A DNA stretch of 54,507 nucleotides, from the NCBI GenBank assembly GCA_946623785.1, contig CAMORM010000003.1, positions 1 to 54,507 of the forward strand. Reading direction: 5' to 3'. The position numbers and the translations under genes are program-made. The DNA comes from an uncultured Verrucomicrobiota bacterium. GTDB taxonomy: Bacteria > Verrucomicrobiota > Kiritimatiellia > RFP12 > UBA1067. The number at the start of each line of letters is the position of its first letter. Position 1 is the stretch's first letter. This document shows positions 23,931-31,705 of this stretch, one piece after another. The notes below the pieces were generated by a model, which was not told where the DNA came from, made no database searches, and saw only the letters and a program-made list of their open reading frames with translations.

Positions 23931-24977
23931 TCACTGCGCGGACTGCCGTCCGCTCATCTTTGAAAAATACTCGATCGTCTTGGCAAGGCCCTCGCGCAGC
24001 GGGACCTTCGGCTCCCATCCGAGGAGCGCCTTCGCAAGCGTGATGTCCGGCTTGCGCCTGCGCGGGTCGTCCTTCGGAAGCGGCGCAAACACGATCTTCG
24101 ACTTGGACGCTGGGATCTGGCGGAGCGTTTCCTCCGCAAGCTGCTTGATCGTGTATTCGCCTGGGTTGCCGGTGTTTATCACGGGGACGTCGGGCGTCAC
24201 GATCTTCGAGGAGCTCGGGACGCTTCCAGGGCAGACCTTCGAAAGCGGCTTGCCGCCGAAGAACTCGGCGATCCTCTTGGGCGACACGGCCATGTAGCGC
24301 ATGAACGCCTCTATCAGATCGTCGCAGTACTGGAAGGATCGAGTCTGCTTTCCGTCGCCGAAGAGCGTGATGTCCCTGCTCGCGAGCGCCTGCATTATGA
24401 AGTTCGATATCACGCGCCCGTCCTTCGGGTGCATGTTCGGCCCGTACGTGTTGAAGATGCGCACCATGCGCACGTCAACCCCATACTCGCGGCGGTAGTC
24501 TGCGCACAGCGTCTCCGCGCAGCGCTTCCCCTCGTCGTAGCAGCTTCGGATGCCGATCGTGTTGACGTTGCCCCAGTAGCTCTCGACCTGCGGGTGCACA
24601 AGCGGGTCTCCGTAGATCTCGCTCGTGGACGTATGGAGGAGGCGCGCCTTTGTCTTGAGCGCGAGGTCGAGCATGTTCATCATGCCGAGCACAGAGCTCT
24701 TCATCGTCTCGACAGGGTTTTTCTGGTAGTGTATGGGGGACGCCGGGCAGGCGAGGTTGTAGATTTCGTCGAACTGGCCCCAGAACGGCTGCGTCACGTC
24801 GTGCAGCACGAACGAGAAGCGCTTGTCGTCCATCAGGTCGTATATGTTCGCCTTCGTGCCGGTGAAGAGGTTGTCAAGCGCCGTGACCTCATAGCCTTCG
24901 GCGAGAAGCCTGCGGCAGAGATGTGAACCGAGGAACCCCGCCCCGCCTGTGACCAGCGCCTTCTTTGATAATGTCAT
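23931..24977 (-). CDS. UDP-glucuronate decarboxylase-like SDR enzyme
   Basis: NAD-dependent extended short-chain dehydrogenase of 348 residues. The Rossmann motif is [12 protein letters not shown] at 9-20. The catalytic residues are the Thr/Ser in HTSTSEIYG at 115-123 and Y-D-E-G-K at 147-151. [18 protein letters not shown] and [12 protein letters not shown] are diagnostic for UDP-xylose synthase/dTDP-glucose dehydratase relatives, with UDP-glucuronate decarboxylase the closest pattern. A stretch of about 34 residues (231-264, Ser/Pro/Lys-rich) appears inserted in the sugar-binding region. It should supply UDP-xylose or a similar sugar for surface glycans. A GAGG ribosome site and a promoter at 25020-25048 precede it. 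Confidence 0.85.
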   Translation of the reverse strand: MTLSKKALVTGGAGFLGSHLCRRLLAEGYEVTALDNLFTGTKANIYDLMDDKRFSFVLHDVTQPFWGQFDEIYNLACPASPIHYQKNPVETMKSSVLGMMNMLDLALKTKARLLHTSTSEIYGDPLVHPQVESYWGNVNTIGIRSCYDEGKRCAETLCADYRREYGVDVRMVRIFNTYGPNMHPKDGRVISNFIMQALASRDITLFGDGKQTRSFQYCDDLIEAFMRYMAVSPKRIAEFFGGKPLSKVCPGSVPSSSKIVTPDVPVINTGNPGEYTIKQLAEETLRQIPASKSKIVFAPLPKDDPRRRKPDITLAKALLGWEPKVPLREGLAKTIEYFSKMSGRQSAQ

Positions 24978-25019
24978 TCCATTGCCTCGTGTGTTTGTGC
25001 TTTCCTGTAATTGGGCGGT

Positions 25020-25048
25020 ATTGTACCGAAAAACGGGGCGGTTCTCAA
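25020..25048 (-). promoter_or_regulatory. Promoter of the UDP-glucuronate decarboxylase-murG unit
   Basis: TTGAGA (25048-25043), 17 bases, TACAAT (25025-25020). The sequence from TTTGTCA upstream of the -35 through TTTTTCGGTA before the -10 is almost identical to the ahcY promoter at 43825-43853. The leader is about 35 bases. The rest of the gap to the EamA gene (25060-25183) shows no clear feature. Confidence 0.75.
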
Positions 25049-25183
25049 TGACAAAACCAACAAGATTAAGCCACGGGGCAGATTACTTTGAACGAGATTC
25101 ACCGTTCAGCGTTTCTGTGCTGGTTGTGGAGCTGTTCCCCTTCCTTTCGAAGTCCGTTCTGTCTACGCGAACTGGGACAAAAA

Positions 25184-26083
25184 TTACAGACGCCCGCGCG
25201 CGTTGACGAAAAACGCCATAGCCACGATCACGGCGAACCCGAGAAGAGTAAGCGCGTCCGGTGCGGACTGCCCCAGGAAGAGGCAACCGAGAATCGCCGC
25301 AAATATGACGTTCGTATAGTCAAACACCGCGATCTTGCGCGGCTCGTCCAGCCTGTAGGCGGCCGTTATCCCGAACTGCCCGAGCGCCGCGGAAGCGCCC
25401 GCGCCGACGAGTATCGCCACCTGCTCGAAAGTCATGGGGACAAAGTCCACGGCCATGAAAGGCAGCGCCGCGAAGCACGAGAACACCGAGAAGAAGAGGA
25501 CTATGAACCTTCCGTCCGCCTTCATTATCCCAAGTTCCCTCACGCACGCGTACGCGGCTCCAGCGGAAAGCCCGCCGAGCAGTCCAGCAGCAGCAGGCCA
25601 GAGGGGAAGGTGTTCGAAGCCGGGACGGACGACCATTCCAACGCCCACCAGCGCGCCAAGAATGCACAGACACTGACGAAGGGAGATTCTCTCGCCTATG
25701 AAAAGCCAGCTGAACACGACGGTGAAGAAAGGCGCCATCTTGTTGAGCATCAGCGCGTCACAGAGCGGAATCCGCGATATCGCGTAGAAGTTCGCAAATA
25801 TCCCGACAGTGCCGAAAGCCGCCCGCAGGAGAAGGACGAGGCGCCCTCGCGGCGAAAGGAGCGAATAGCACTCGCGCGCCGATGGCGTGTCGCTCCTCAT
25901 GAACATCGCAAGCGCGATTGCCGCCGCAACCACGTTGCGGAAGAACCCCTTCTGGAAGGCAGAAATCGCTTCGCCGTGGAAGTCGGCGAGGCGCACGAAC
26001 ATGCCCATCAGCGCGAAGCCGAACGCCGATGCCACTATGCAGCAGATCGCCTTAAGTCGTGTAGTCGGCGTTGATGTGGACAT
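25184..26083 (-). CDS. EamA/DMT-family membrane transporter
   Basis: A 299-residue inner-membrane protein with ten predicted helices in two EamA repeats (residues about 8-145 and 158-292). Recognisable segments are A-F-G-F-A-L-M-G-M-F-V-R-L in helix 1 and L-N-K-M-A-P-F-F-T-V-V-F-S-W-L-F-I-G-E-R-I-S at the end of repeat 1, the usual GER motif. Family members export or import amino acids, nucleosides or other metabolites; the substrate cannot be predicted. The start overlaps the end of argJ by 32 bases in another frame, which suggests coupled translation in a gltA-argJ-eamA run. Confidence 0.85.
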   Translation of the reverse strand: MSTSTPTTRLKAICCIVASAFGFALMGMFVRLADFHGEAISAFQKGFFRNVVAAAIALAMFMRSDTPSARECYSLLSPRGRLVLLLRAAFGTVGIFANFYAISRIPLCDALMLNKMAPFFTVVFSWLFIGERISLRQCLCILGALVGVGMVVRPGFEHLPLWPAAAGLLGGLSAGAAYACVRELGIMKADGRFIVLFFSVFSCFAALPFMAVDFVPMTFEQVAILVGAGASAALGQFGITAAYRLDEPRKIAVFDYTNVIFAAILGCLFLGQSAPDALTLLGFAVIVAMAFFVNARGRL

Positions 26084-27278
26084 ACTCGTTCGAGAAGTCG
26101 CATGTGTAGATTTCCGACTCCCCCTTGCCGAGATGGAGATCGACCGTCACGACGAGCTCGCCGCCCTTAAGAACCTCTGCGAGCTTCTCAAGCTGCTTCG
26201 CGTCGGCAACCTGTCCCCTGCGGTACGCCCATTCGGAACCATAGAAGACCTCGGCCTTCGTGTCGTCGACCATCGCGCCGGAATAGCCCGCCGCAGCCAT
26301 AACGCGCCCCCAGTTGGGGTCGCGTCCGTACCAGCTTGTCTTGGCGAGCGGAGACTTCGCGATCGCGCGCGCTGCGCGAGCGGCGTCCGCGTCTGTCTTT
26401 GCGCCCTTCACGCGGACAGTCACGAACTTCGTCGCGCCTTCGCCGTCAGCGGCCATCTGCTTCGCGAGCGAAACGCCCACTGCGGAAAGCGCCGCAGCAA
26501 AAGCGTCGAAATCAGCTCCGCCCTTGCGGATCTCCTCGTTGCCAGCAGCGCCGGACGCGAGGAGGAACACGGAGTCGTTCGTGGATTCATCGCCGTCGAC
26601 CACAACCCTGTTGAACGACTTCGCGATCGCGATCTTAAGCGCGCGCTTGAGCATCGCCGGCGAAACAGCCGCGTCTGTCGTGATGAAGCCGAGCATCGTC
26701 GCCATGTTGGGCTCGATCATGCCCGAGCCCTTGCACATTCCGCCGACCGTCACCTGCTTGCCGCCGATCCTGCAGCGGAAAGCGGCTTGCTTGACCTTCG
26801 TGTCGGTCGTCATGATTGCATGGGCGGCATCGAGCCCGGCCTGCTGCGTTGCCGCGAGCCTGCCTGCCGCGGCCTCGATGCCCTTGGCGAGGCGGTCGAG
26901 CGGAAGCGGCGCTCCGATTACGCCTGTTGACGCAACAAGGACGTGCTTCGGGTCTATACCAAGCGCCAGTGCAACGGCGAGCGCCGAGGCCTTGGCGTCG
27001 GCAAGCCCCTTCGAGCCGGTACACGCGTTGGCGCATCCGGAGTTCGCGACGATCGCCTGGATGCGTCCGGCCTTTACCGCCATGCGGTCGTACTGCACCG
27101 GAGCGGCTGCTACGGCGTTCGTGGTGAACACCGCTGCCGCGGCAGCGGGCCTGTCGGCCACGAGAAGCGCTACGTCGAGACGGCCCTTGTACTTGATGGC
27201 CGCGGGAACGCCCGCGGCGCGGAACCCCTTTGCGGCGGTCACTCCGCCGTCAACGCTTTTCAATCGGAACGTATTCAT
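26052..27278 (-). CDS. argJ: Bifunctional ornithine acetyltransferase/N-acetylglutamate synthase ArgJ
   Basis: Cyclises the acetyl group in arginine synthesis, moving it from N-acetylornithine to glutamate. The protein has 408 residues. The self-cleaving site M-I-E-P-N-M-A-T-M-L-G-F is intact, with the nucleophilic Thr in A-T-M-L. Other family motifs are ANSGCANACTG, ASTGVIG and N-R-V-V-V-D-G-D-E-S-T-N-D. Intact cleavage suggests alpha and beta chains form as usual. It overlaps the end of gltA by 29 bases and the start of the EamA gene by 32 bases. No other arg gene is in the window. Confidence 0.95.
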   Translation of the reverse strand: MNTFRLKSVDGGVTAAKGFRAAGVPAAIKYKGRLDVALLVADRPAAAAAVFTTNAVAAAPVQYDRMAVKAGRIQAIVANSGCANACTGSKGLADAKASALAVALALGIDPKHVLVASTGVIGAPLPLDRLAKGIEAAAGRLAATQQAGLDAAHAIMTTDTKVKQAAFRCRIGGKQVTVGGMCKGSGMIEPNMATMLGFITTDAAVSPAMLKRALKIAIAKSFNRVVVDGDESTNDSVFLLASGAAGNEEIRKGGADFDAFAAALSAVGVSLAKQMAADGEGATKFVTVRVKGAKTDADAARAARAIAKSPLAKTSWYGRDPNWGRVMAAAGYSGAMVDDTKAEVFYGSEWAYRRGQVADAKQLEKLAEVLKGGELVVTVDLHLGKGESEIYTCDFSNEYVHINADYTT

Positions 27279-28596
27279 GGTGCTTTCTCACGCTCTTGTA
27301 CGCGGGACGGATGATCGGACCGGAATTGATGAGCTCTTCCATCCTGTGCGCGCACCAACCGACAACGCGGCCAACCGCAAAGAGCGGGGTGTACAGGTCC
27401 GTTGGGATGTTGAGCATGTCGTAGACGAAGCCGGAATACAGGTCGACGTTCGCGCACAGGTCGCGACGGTGTCCCTTCACCTTCTCGAACACCTCGGGCG
27501 TGAGGCGCTCGACCGCGTCGAGCAGGTTGAACTCGTCCATGCGGTTCTTCTCTCGCGCGAGCTGCTGCGCCTTCGCCTTGAGCATAACGGCGCGGGGATC
27601 GGAGAGCGTGTATACGGCGTGGCCCATGCCATAGACGAGGCCCGTGCCGTCGCCCGCCTCCTTCTTGAAGATCTTCTCGATGTAGTCCGCCACCTCGCCC
27701 TGGTCAGACCAGTCCTTGACGTTCGCCTTCATCTCCTGCATCTGGCGCTGCACGCGGAGGTTCGCTCCGCCGTGGCGAGAGCCCTTGAGCGCGAGAGTCG
27801 CCGCGGCCACGCTGGAGTACGTGTCGGTGAACGACGAGGTGACGACGTGCGTGGTGAAGGACGAGTTGTTGCCGCCGCCGTGCTCGGCGTGGAGGATCAG
27901 CGAGAGGTCGAGGAGCTCGGCCTCCAGCTGCGTGTACTTGCCGTCCTCGCGGATGAGAGTGAGGAAGTTCTCCGCCGTGCCCTTCGTGGAGTCGGGGAAG
28001 CGGATCATGAGCGCCTTGCCGAGGTGGTAGTGCGCCTTCGCCTGGTAGGCGTACGCGGCGATGGTCGGGAACCCCGCGATGAGCTCGACGCTCTGGCGGA
28101 GGCACGTCTCGATGTCGAGAAGGTCCGGCGCGCTGTCGTACGTGTAGCTCATGAGGACCGCGCGGGCGATGGAGTTCATTATGTCCTTGCCCGGCGAGCG
28201 GATTATGGCGTTCTCCTTGAAGCCGTCCGGCAGGCGGCGGTACTCGGCGAGGAGCGCCTCCCAGTCGGCGAGCTCGGCCTTGGACGGAAGCCGTCCGAAC
28301 AGAAGCAGGTAGGCCGTCTCCTCGAAGCCGAAGCGCTTCTCCCGTTCGCACGCGGCCACGATGTCGTAGACATCGACACCACGGTAGAACAGCTGGCCGG
28401 GAACAGACACCTTCTCGGACTCGGACACCATGTAGCCGTGTACGCTTCCGATCGAGGTGAGCCCCACGAGAACGCCAGTGCCGTCCTCGTTGCGGAGCCC
28501 CCGCTTAACGTTGTACTTCTTGTAGCATGCAGGGTCGATCCAGTCCGCCTCGCGGATTGAATCGGCCTGCGTCTTCAGCCATGCGGGGTCTATCAT
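27250..28596 (-). CDS. gltA: Citrate synthase
   Basis: Condenses oxaloacetate and acetyl-CoA to citrate. The protein has 448 residues. The catalytic residues are visible: His in LILHAEHGGGNNSSF, His in YGMGHAVYTLSDPRA, and Asp in NVDLYSGFVYDML. GSRHGGANLRV is the CoA/substrate-binding segment. The long N-terminal part (about 60 residues before the core) resembles the larger forms found in anaerobes. It is transcribed after the V-ATPase genes and overlaps argJ, suggesting that citrate here feeds 2-oxoglutarate and glutamate/arginine synthesis; that link is inference. Confidence 0.95.
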   Translation of the reverse strand: MIDPAWLKTQADSIREADWIDPACYKKYNVKRGLRNEDGTGVLVGLTSIGSVHGYMVSESEKVSVPGQLFYRGVDVYDIVAACEREKRFGFEETAYLLLFGRLPSKAELADWEALLAEYRRLPDGFKENAIIRSPGKDIMNSIARAVLMSYTYDSAPDLLDIETCLRQSVELIAGFPTIAAYAYQAKAHYHLGKALMIRFPDSTKGTAENFLTLIREDGKYTQLEAELLDLSLILHAEHGGGNNSSFTTHVVTSSFTDTYSSVAAATLALKGSRHGGANLRVQRQMQEMKANVKDWSDQGEVADYIEKIFKKEAGDGTGLVYGMGHAVYTLSDPRAVMLKAKAQQLAREKNRMDEFNLLDAVERLTPEVFEKVKGHRRDLCANVDLYSGFVYDMLNIPTDLYTPLFAVGRVVGWCAHRMEELINSGPIIRPAYKSVRKHHEYVPIEKR

Positions 28597-28618
28597 CTCT
28601 TGTGCCGTTCCCTATCCC

Positions 28619-28640
28619 AAAAAAACAGCCTTCCCAAGCT
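28619..28640 (-). terminator. Weak terminator after the V-ATPase K gene
   Basis: AGCTT-GGG-AAGGCT (28640-28627) folds into a short hairpin with one bulged G, followed by a T-rich run with seven consecutive T (28625-28619). It lies directly after the stop codon at 28642. The stem is short, so partial read-through into gltA is likely. Confidence 0.4.
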
Positions 28641-28641
28641 A

Positions 28642-29142
28642 TCAGTGTATCCAGCCGAGCGCAATGAGCGTGAACACCATCGTGAAGATGGCCACGGTCT
28701 CGACGATGCCGAGGGCTGAAAGATAGTTGGTGAAGCCCTGGCCGGTCTCGGCCTGGGCGTCGCAGGAAGCCGCGCCGGCGCGTCCCTGGAAGAGCGCCGA
28801 GAGGCCGATGCCGAGTCCGGCGAAGATCCCGAGCACGAGGCAGGGGATGCCAGCGCCGGTTGCCACGAGCGGCTTGATGCCGGTGATCACGCCTTCTGCG
28901 TCCTTGATGAACTCGACCTTGCCGAGCATGATGAACATGAGGATCATTCCGTAGAGGGTCTGCGTGATCGGCGCGCCGACGAACGAGAGGAGAAGGAACG
29001 GCGCCGGCTTGTTGGCCGCGTAGCACTTCTTCCAGGCTCCGACGGCCGCGGAGGCGGCGAAACCCGTTCCGAACGCGGAACCCGCGGCGGAAAGACCAAG
29101 GCAGGCGATCGCGCCGGCCACTATCATGTATGCGTCAGTCAT
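28642..29142 (-). CDS. ntpK: V/A-type ATP synthase subunit K (membrane rotor)
   Basis: A 166-residue proteolipid with two helical hairpins (four membrane helices), forming the c-ring of the V/A-type ATPase. Glycine-rich helices GSAFGTGFAASAAVGAW and GIFAGLGIGLSALFQG flank the ion site. Residues matching the Na+ site of Enterococcus hirae NtpK are present: Thr60-Gln61 in APITQTLYG, Gln119 in LFQG and Glu148 in LGIVETVAIF. Only the second hairpin carries the carboxylate, as in other K subunits. An AAGGAG site precedes the ATG. It follows subunit I by 46 bases in the order D-I-K. Confidence 0.93.
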   Translation of the reverse strand: MTDAYMIVAGAIACLGLSAAGSAFGTGFAASAAVGAWKKCYAANKPAPFLLLSFVGAPITQTLYGMILMFIMLGKVEFIKDAEGVITGIKPLVATGAGIPCLVLGIFAGLGIGLSALFQGRAGAASCDAQAETGQGFTNYLSALGIVETVAIFTMVFTLIALGWIH

Positions 29143-29188
29143 TTTTGTTTGCTCCTTCTTTTAAGTTCACTGTCTTGTTGTCTGCCGG

Positions 29189-31006
29189 TCAGTGTTTCCT
29201 GAACGGGCTGAAAGCGGATCCAGACCACGTAACGCCCTTGTGGTTCGAGAACTCAAGCGTATTGAGGCGCACGGCGTGCACCAGGATGGAAAGCCCCGCC
29301 ATCGCGAAGTTAAGTGCATGGCCGATGAGCAGTATCAGGACCGTGCCGACTGCCATCAGCGCATTGGCCCACCAGGCGTTGTCAGAAGAAACGAGTCCAA
29401 GCGCCATGTCGTTGAAGTTCTGGGCGACCTTGACGGATGCAAGCCCCACAGCAAAGAGCCTGACATAGGATATGATGTCGCCAAGCGTACTCATCACGTT
29501 GAGCGGCAACATGCCGAGCTCCGCACCCCGGGTCTTCAGCTGAGACGGCTTCACCGTAAAGAGGAACACGAGCGCAAGCGAAACATAGAAGACGGGGAAC
29601 ATGAACTTCGGTATGGCAGGCATGATGCCGACGATCGAGTTCGTGACAAAGTACATGAACAGGAGCACGCCAGCCCATCCAAGCTCCGCAAGGCAGGTGG
29701 AGTCGTTGATGCGGCACACGGCGCTCCATATTCTCGCGATCATCAGGTGCGACACGCCTATTGTGAAGCACAGGAACATCATGTTGTGGTAGCTCGGGTC
29801 GCCAAGCCACTTCACGGTGGGCCATTCTGCCGCAAACGGGAGGCCGACACCGAACCAGGTGTTGGAGAGCACCCCCCAGACAACCGTAGCCACCGAGAAC
29901 ACGGTGAGCAGCGTGAGCCAGCTCCTGACCACGACAGGACGGTGCCCTTCGGCCGGACGCGTCTTCCACCAGCCGAACAGCGTTGCCACCAGGATTATCG
30001 CGCCGTACCCTCCGTCTCCGACGAGCATCGCGAAGAAGACCGAGAAATAGCACATGAACGGGACCGAAACATCCGTCTCATTGTATGCGGGGGCGATTCC
30101 CAGCGCGTCGAAAAGCGCACGCACGGGGCGGAACAGCTTCGGGGGCGTTATGAGGACAGGCGGCTGCTCGCCCGGCTCCGGGTCGCGCAGGTCGAGCCCC
30201 CACGACTCGGTGACGGCCTTCGCGCGGAGCGAAGGCACGCGGTCCGCCGGCACCCAGCCCTGTATCCAGGCGACCTTCCCGGTGCTCGAGAGGGACTCCT
30301 CGGCAGCGGCGAACTCTATGCGGTCCTTGAGGCCGGGGAACATCGCCTCGATCTGGTCGGCGCGCGTGCCTGCGGCCGCAAGGGAGTCCTCGAGCCGGGC
30401 GACCTTGGCAAGGGCCTCGGCGAGGCGGCGGCTCGTCTCGCAGAGCGGCTCCCTCGGCGCGGGAACCACGTCCAGCCCGGGCGCGGGGCTGGGCCTGCCT
30501 CCGACAACGGCGAGGTAGCGAGTCTTGCCGGAACGCCCGAGCTCGACAACATGCGCATCTCCGAAATCAATGTCGCGGAGCGTCGTCTTCACGAGGGTTG
30601 TGGCAAGCCCCGTCTCCTTCTCGACCTTCGCCGCCAGCGCGGGGTCGAAGTCTCCGAAAGGCCCGTAGGTGCGGATGACGCCCTCAAGCGACTGCGCTTC
30701 GGACTCGGCCTCCGCGCGCTGTGCGTCTAGCTTGAGTATTTCGTCGACAAGCTGCTTCTTCGGGCAGTCGAAGTCGAGTCCCGCGGGCTTTCCCCCGCAC
30801 TCCTTCTGCCTTTCCGCGGCGGCCTTGAGCGCTATGCGCACTGCGCGCTCGGCCCGCTCGAGGTCCGCCTTGCCGGCGGCGAAATCCGCGCCGGAGGCTT
30901 TCGAGAGGTCCAGCTCCACGAACCCGAAGTCGCGCAGCAGCACAAGCGTGCGGTCGCGCTCCGAATCCATGCAGAGGAGCGTGAGGCGCTTCATCTTCGC
31001 TATCAT
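29189..31006 (-). CDS. ntpI: V/A-type ATP synthase subunit I
   Basis: The a-subunit homologue that carries the ion half-channels, 605 residues. The N-terminal half (1-330) is soluble with coiled coils; the C-terminal half has about seven membrane helices. The segment G-D-G-G-Y-G-A follows helix 1, and the late helix contains L-G-D-I-I-S-Y-V-R-L-F-A-V-G-L-A, where the conserved Arg opposes the rotor carboxylate. The ATG at 31006 overlaps the stop of subunit D (ATGA); the frame upstream of that is the shadow of the D gene. Confidence 0.93.
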   Translation of the reverse strand: MIAKMKRLTLLCMDSERDRTLVLLRDFGFVELDLSKASGADFAAGKADLERAERAVRIALKAAAERQKECGGKPAGLDFDCPKKQLVDEILKLDAQRAEAESEAQSLEGVIRTYGPFGDFDPALAAKVEKETGLATTLVKTTLRDIDFGDAHVVELGRSGKTRYLAVVGGRPSPAPGLDVVPAPREPLCETSRRLAEALAKVARLEDSLAAAGTRADQIEAMFPGLKDRIEFAAAEESLSSTGKVAWIQGWVPADRVPSLRAKAVTESWGLDLRDPEPGEQPPVLITPPKLFRPVRALFDALGIAPAYNETDVSVPFMCYFSVFFAMLVGDGGYGAIILVATLFGWWKTRPAEGHRPVVVRSWLTLLTVFSVATVVWGVLSNTWFGVGLPFAAEWPTVKWLGDPSYHNMMFLCFTIGVSHLMIARIWSAVCRINDSTCLAELGWAGVLLFMYFVTNSIVGIMPAIPKFMFPVFYVSLALVFLFTVKPSQLKTRGAELGMLPLNVMSTLGDIISYVRLFAVGLASVKVAQNFNDMALGLVSSDNAWWANALMAVGTVLILLIGHALNFAMAGLSILVHAVRLNTLEFSNHKGVTWSGSAFSPFRKH

Positions 31007-31623
31007 GCCGCCTCCCCCTTTCCGCCTCCCGACTCCGGCACGCGGGACTTTGCAATCTTGCCGCGCGTCACGGACGCGGTCTGTTCGTCGCCTATCGCGA
31101 TCTTGATTACGCGTATCGCCTCGCGGCACGCCGGTATCTTGACCTTCTCGAAGAGGTTCACGCGCTGGGACGTCGTAACAAGCTCCGCCGTTATGAGGTC
31201 GCGCTGGCGCTCGAGGGTCTCGCGCTCCTTGCGGAGGGAGAGGATCGCCGTAACGGCCCTCACGGCGTCGTCAACCCATGCGGGCGTCGAGAAAAGGTCT
31301 ATGTCCTTCACCTCGGTGTCGATGGACTCGAAGACCGGTATCTTCACCCCGGCGATGTTCGCCTCCGAAACACGCACGCCCTTCACCGACACAAGGCCGG
31401 AAAGCATCTCTCCGGAACCGGCGAAGAGGCCGACCCACGAATCAAGCTTGACGCGCGCCTCGCGCTCGCGTGCCGCAACGGCCTCGGCTTTCGCGACAAT
31501 GCCGGCGATCTCAGCCTGGAGCTGCTGCTTCTTCAGCTGGAGCATTGGCAGAAAGCGGCTGTAACGCTTCAAAGCGTCCGTCTGCGCCTTCAACTCCGTC
31601 TTTGTCAACTTGATCTTTGCCAT
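31003..31623 (-). CDS. ntpD: V/A-type ATP synthase subunit D
   Basis: Central-stalk subunit of 206 residues. The family opening K-L-T-K-T-E-L-K-A-Q and the long N- and C-terminal coiled-coil helices (about 5-70 and 125-185, containing Q-R-V-N-L-F-E-K-V-K-I-P) are clear. It starts the D-I-K operon, with its own promoter at 31657-31685. The catalytic A and B subunits and subunit E are not in this window, so the ATPase genes are split over at least two loci, unlike the single operon common in spirochaetes. Confidence 0.93.
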   Translation of the reverse strand: MAKIKLTKTELKAQTDALKRYSRFLPMLQLKKQQLQAEIAGIVAKAEAVAAREREARVKLDSWVGLFAGSGEMLSGLVSVKGVRVSEANIAGVKIPVFESIDTEVKDIDLFSTPAWVDDAVRAVTAILSLRKERETLERQRDLITAELVTTSQRVNLFEKVKIPACREAIRVIKIAIGDEQTASVTRGKIAKSRVPESGGGKGEAA

Positions 31624-31656
31624 CTAGCCGATTCGTCCTTGAAAAATACGGGTAAT

Positions 31657-31685
31657 ATTATACTCTTTCCCGCGCCAAAAGGCAA
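31657..31685 (-). promoter_or_regulatory. Promoter of the V-ATPase D-I-K operon
   Basis: TTGCCT (31685-31680), 17 bases, TATAAT (31662-31657). A perfect -10 box; the leader is about 30 bases. Confidence 0.75.
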
Positions 31686-31705
31686 ACATAATGGTAGAAA
31701 CACTG

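Noticed and set aside
25088..26074. Plus-strand open frame opposite the EamA transporter
   Set aside because: Highly charged, His/Arg/Glu-rich shadow of a ten-helix membrane protein on the other strand.
26314..28560. Long plus-strand open frame (748 codons) over argJ and gltA
   Set aside because: It is antisense to two clear enzymes, Arg/Ala/Val-rich with no motif; GC-rich codon bias opens such shadow frames throughout this window.
29192..30730. Plus-strand open frame (512 codons) over V-ATPase subunit I
   Set aside because: Antisense to a well-supported gene and rich in Arg, His and Glu without domain features.
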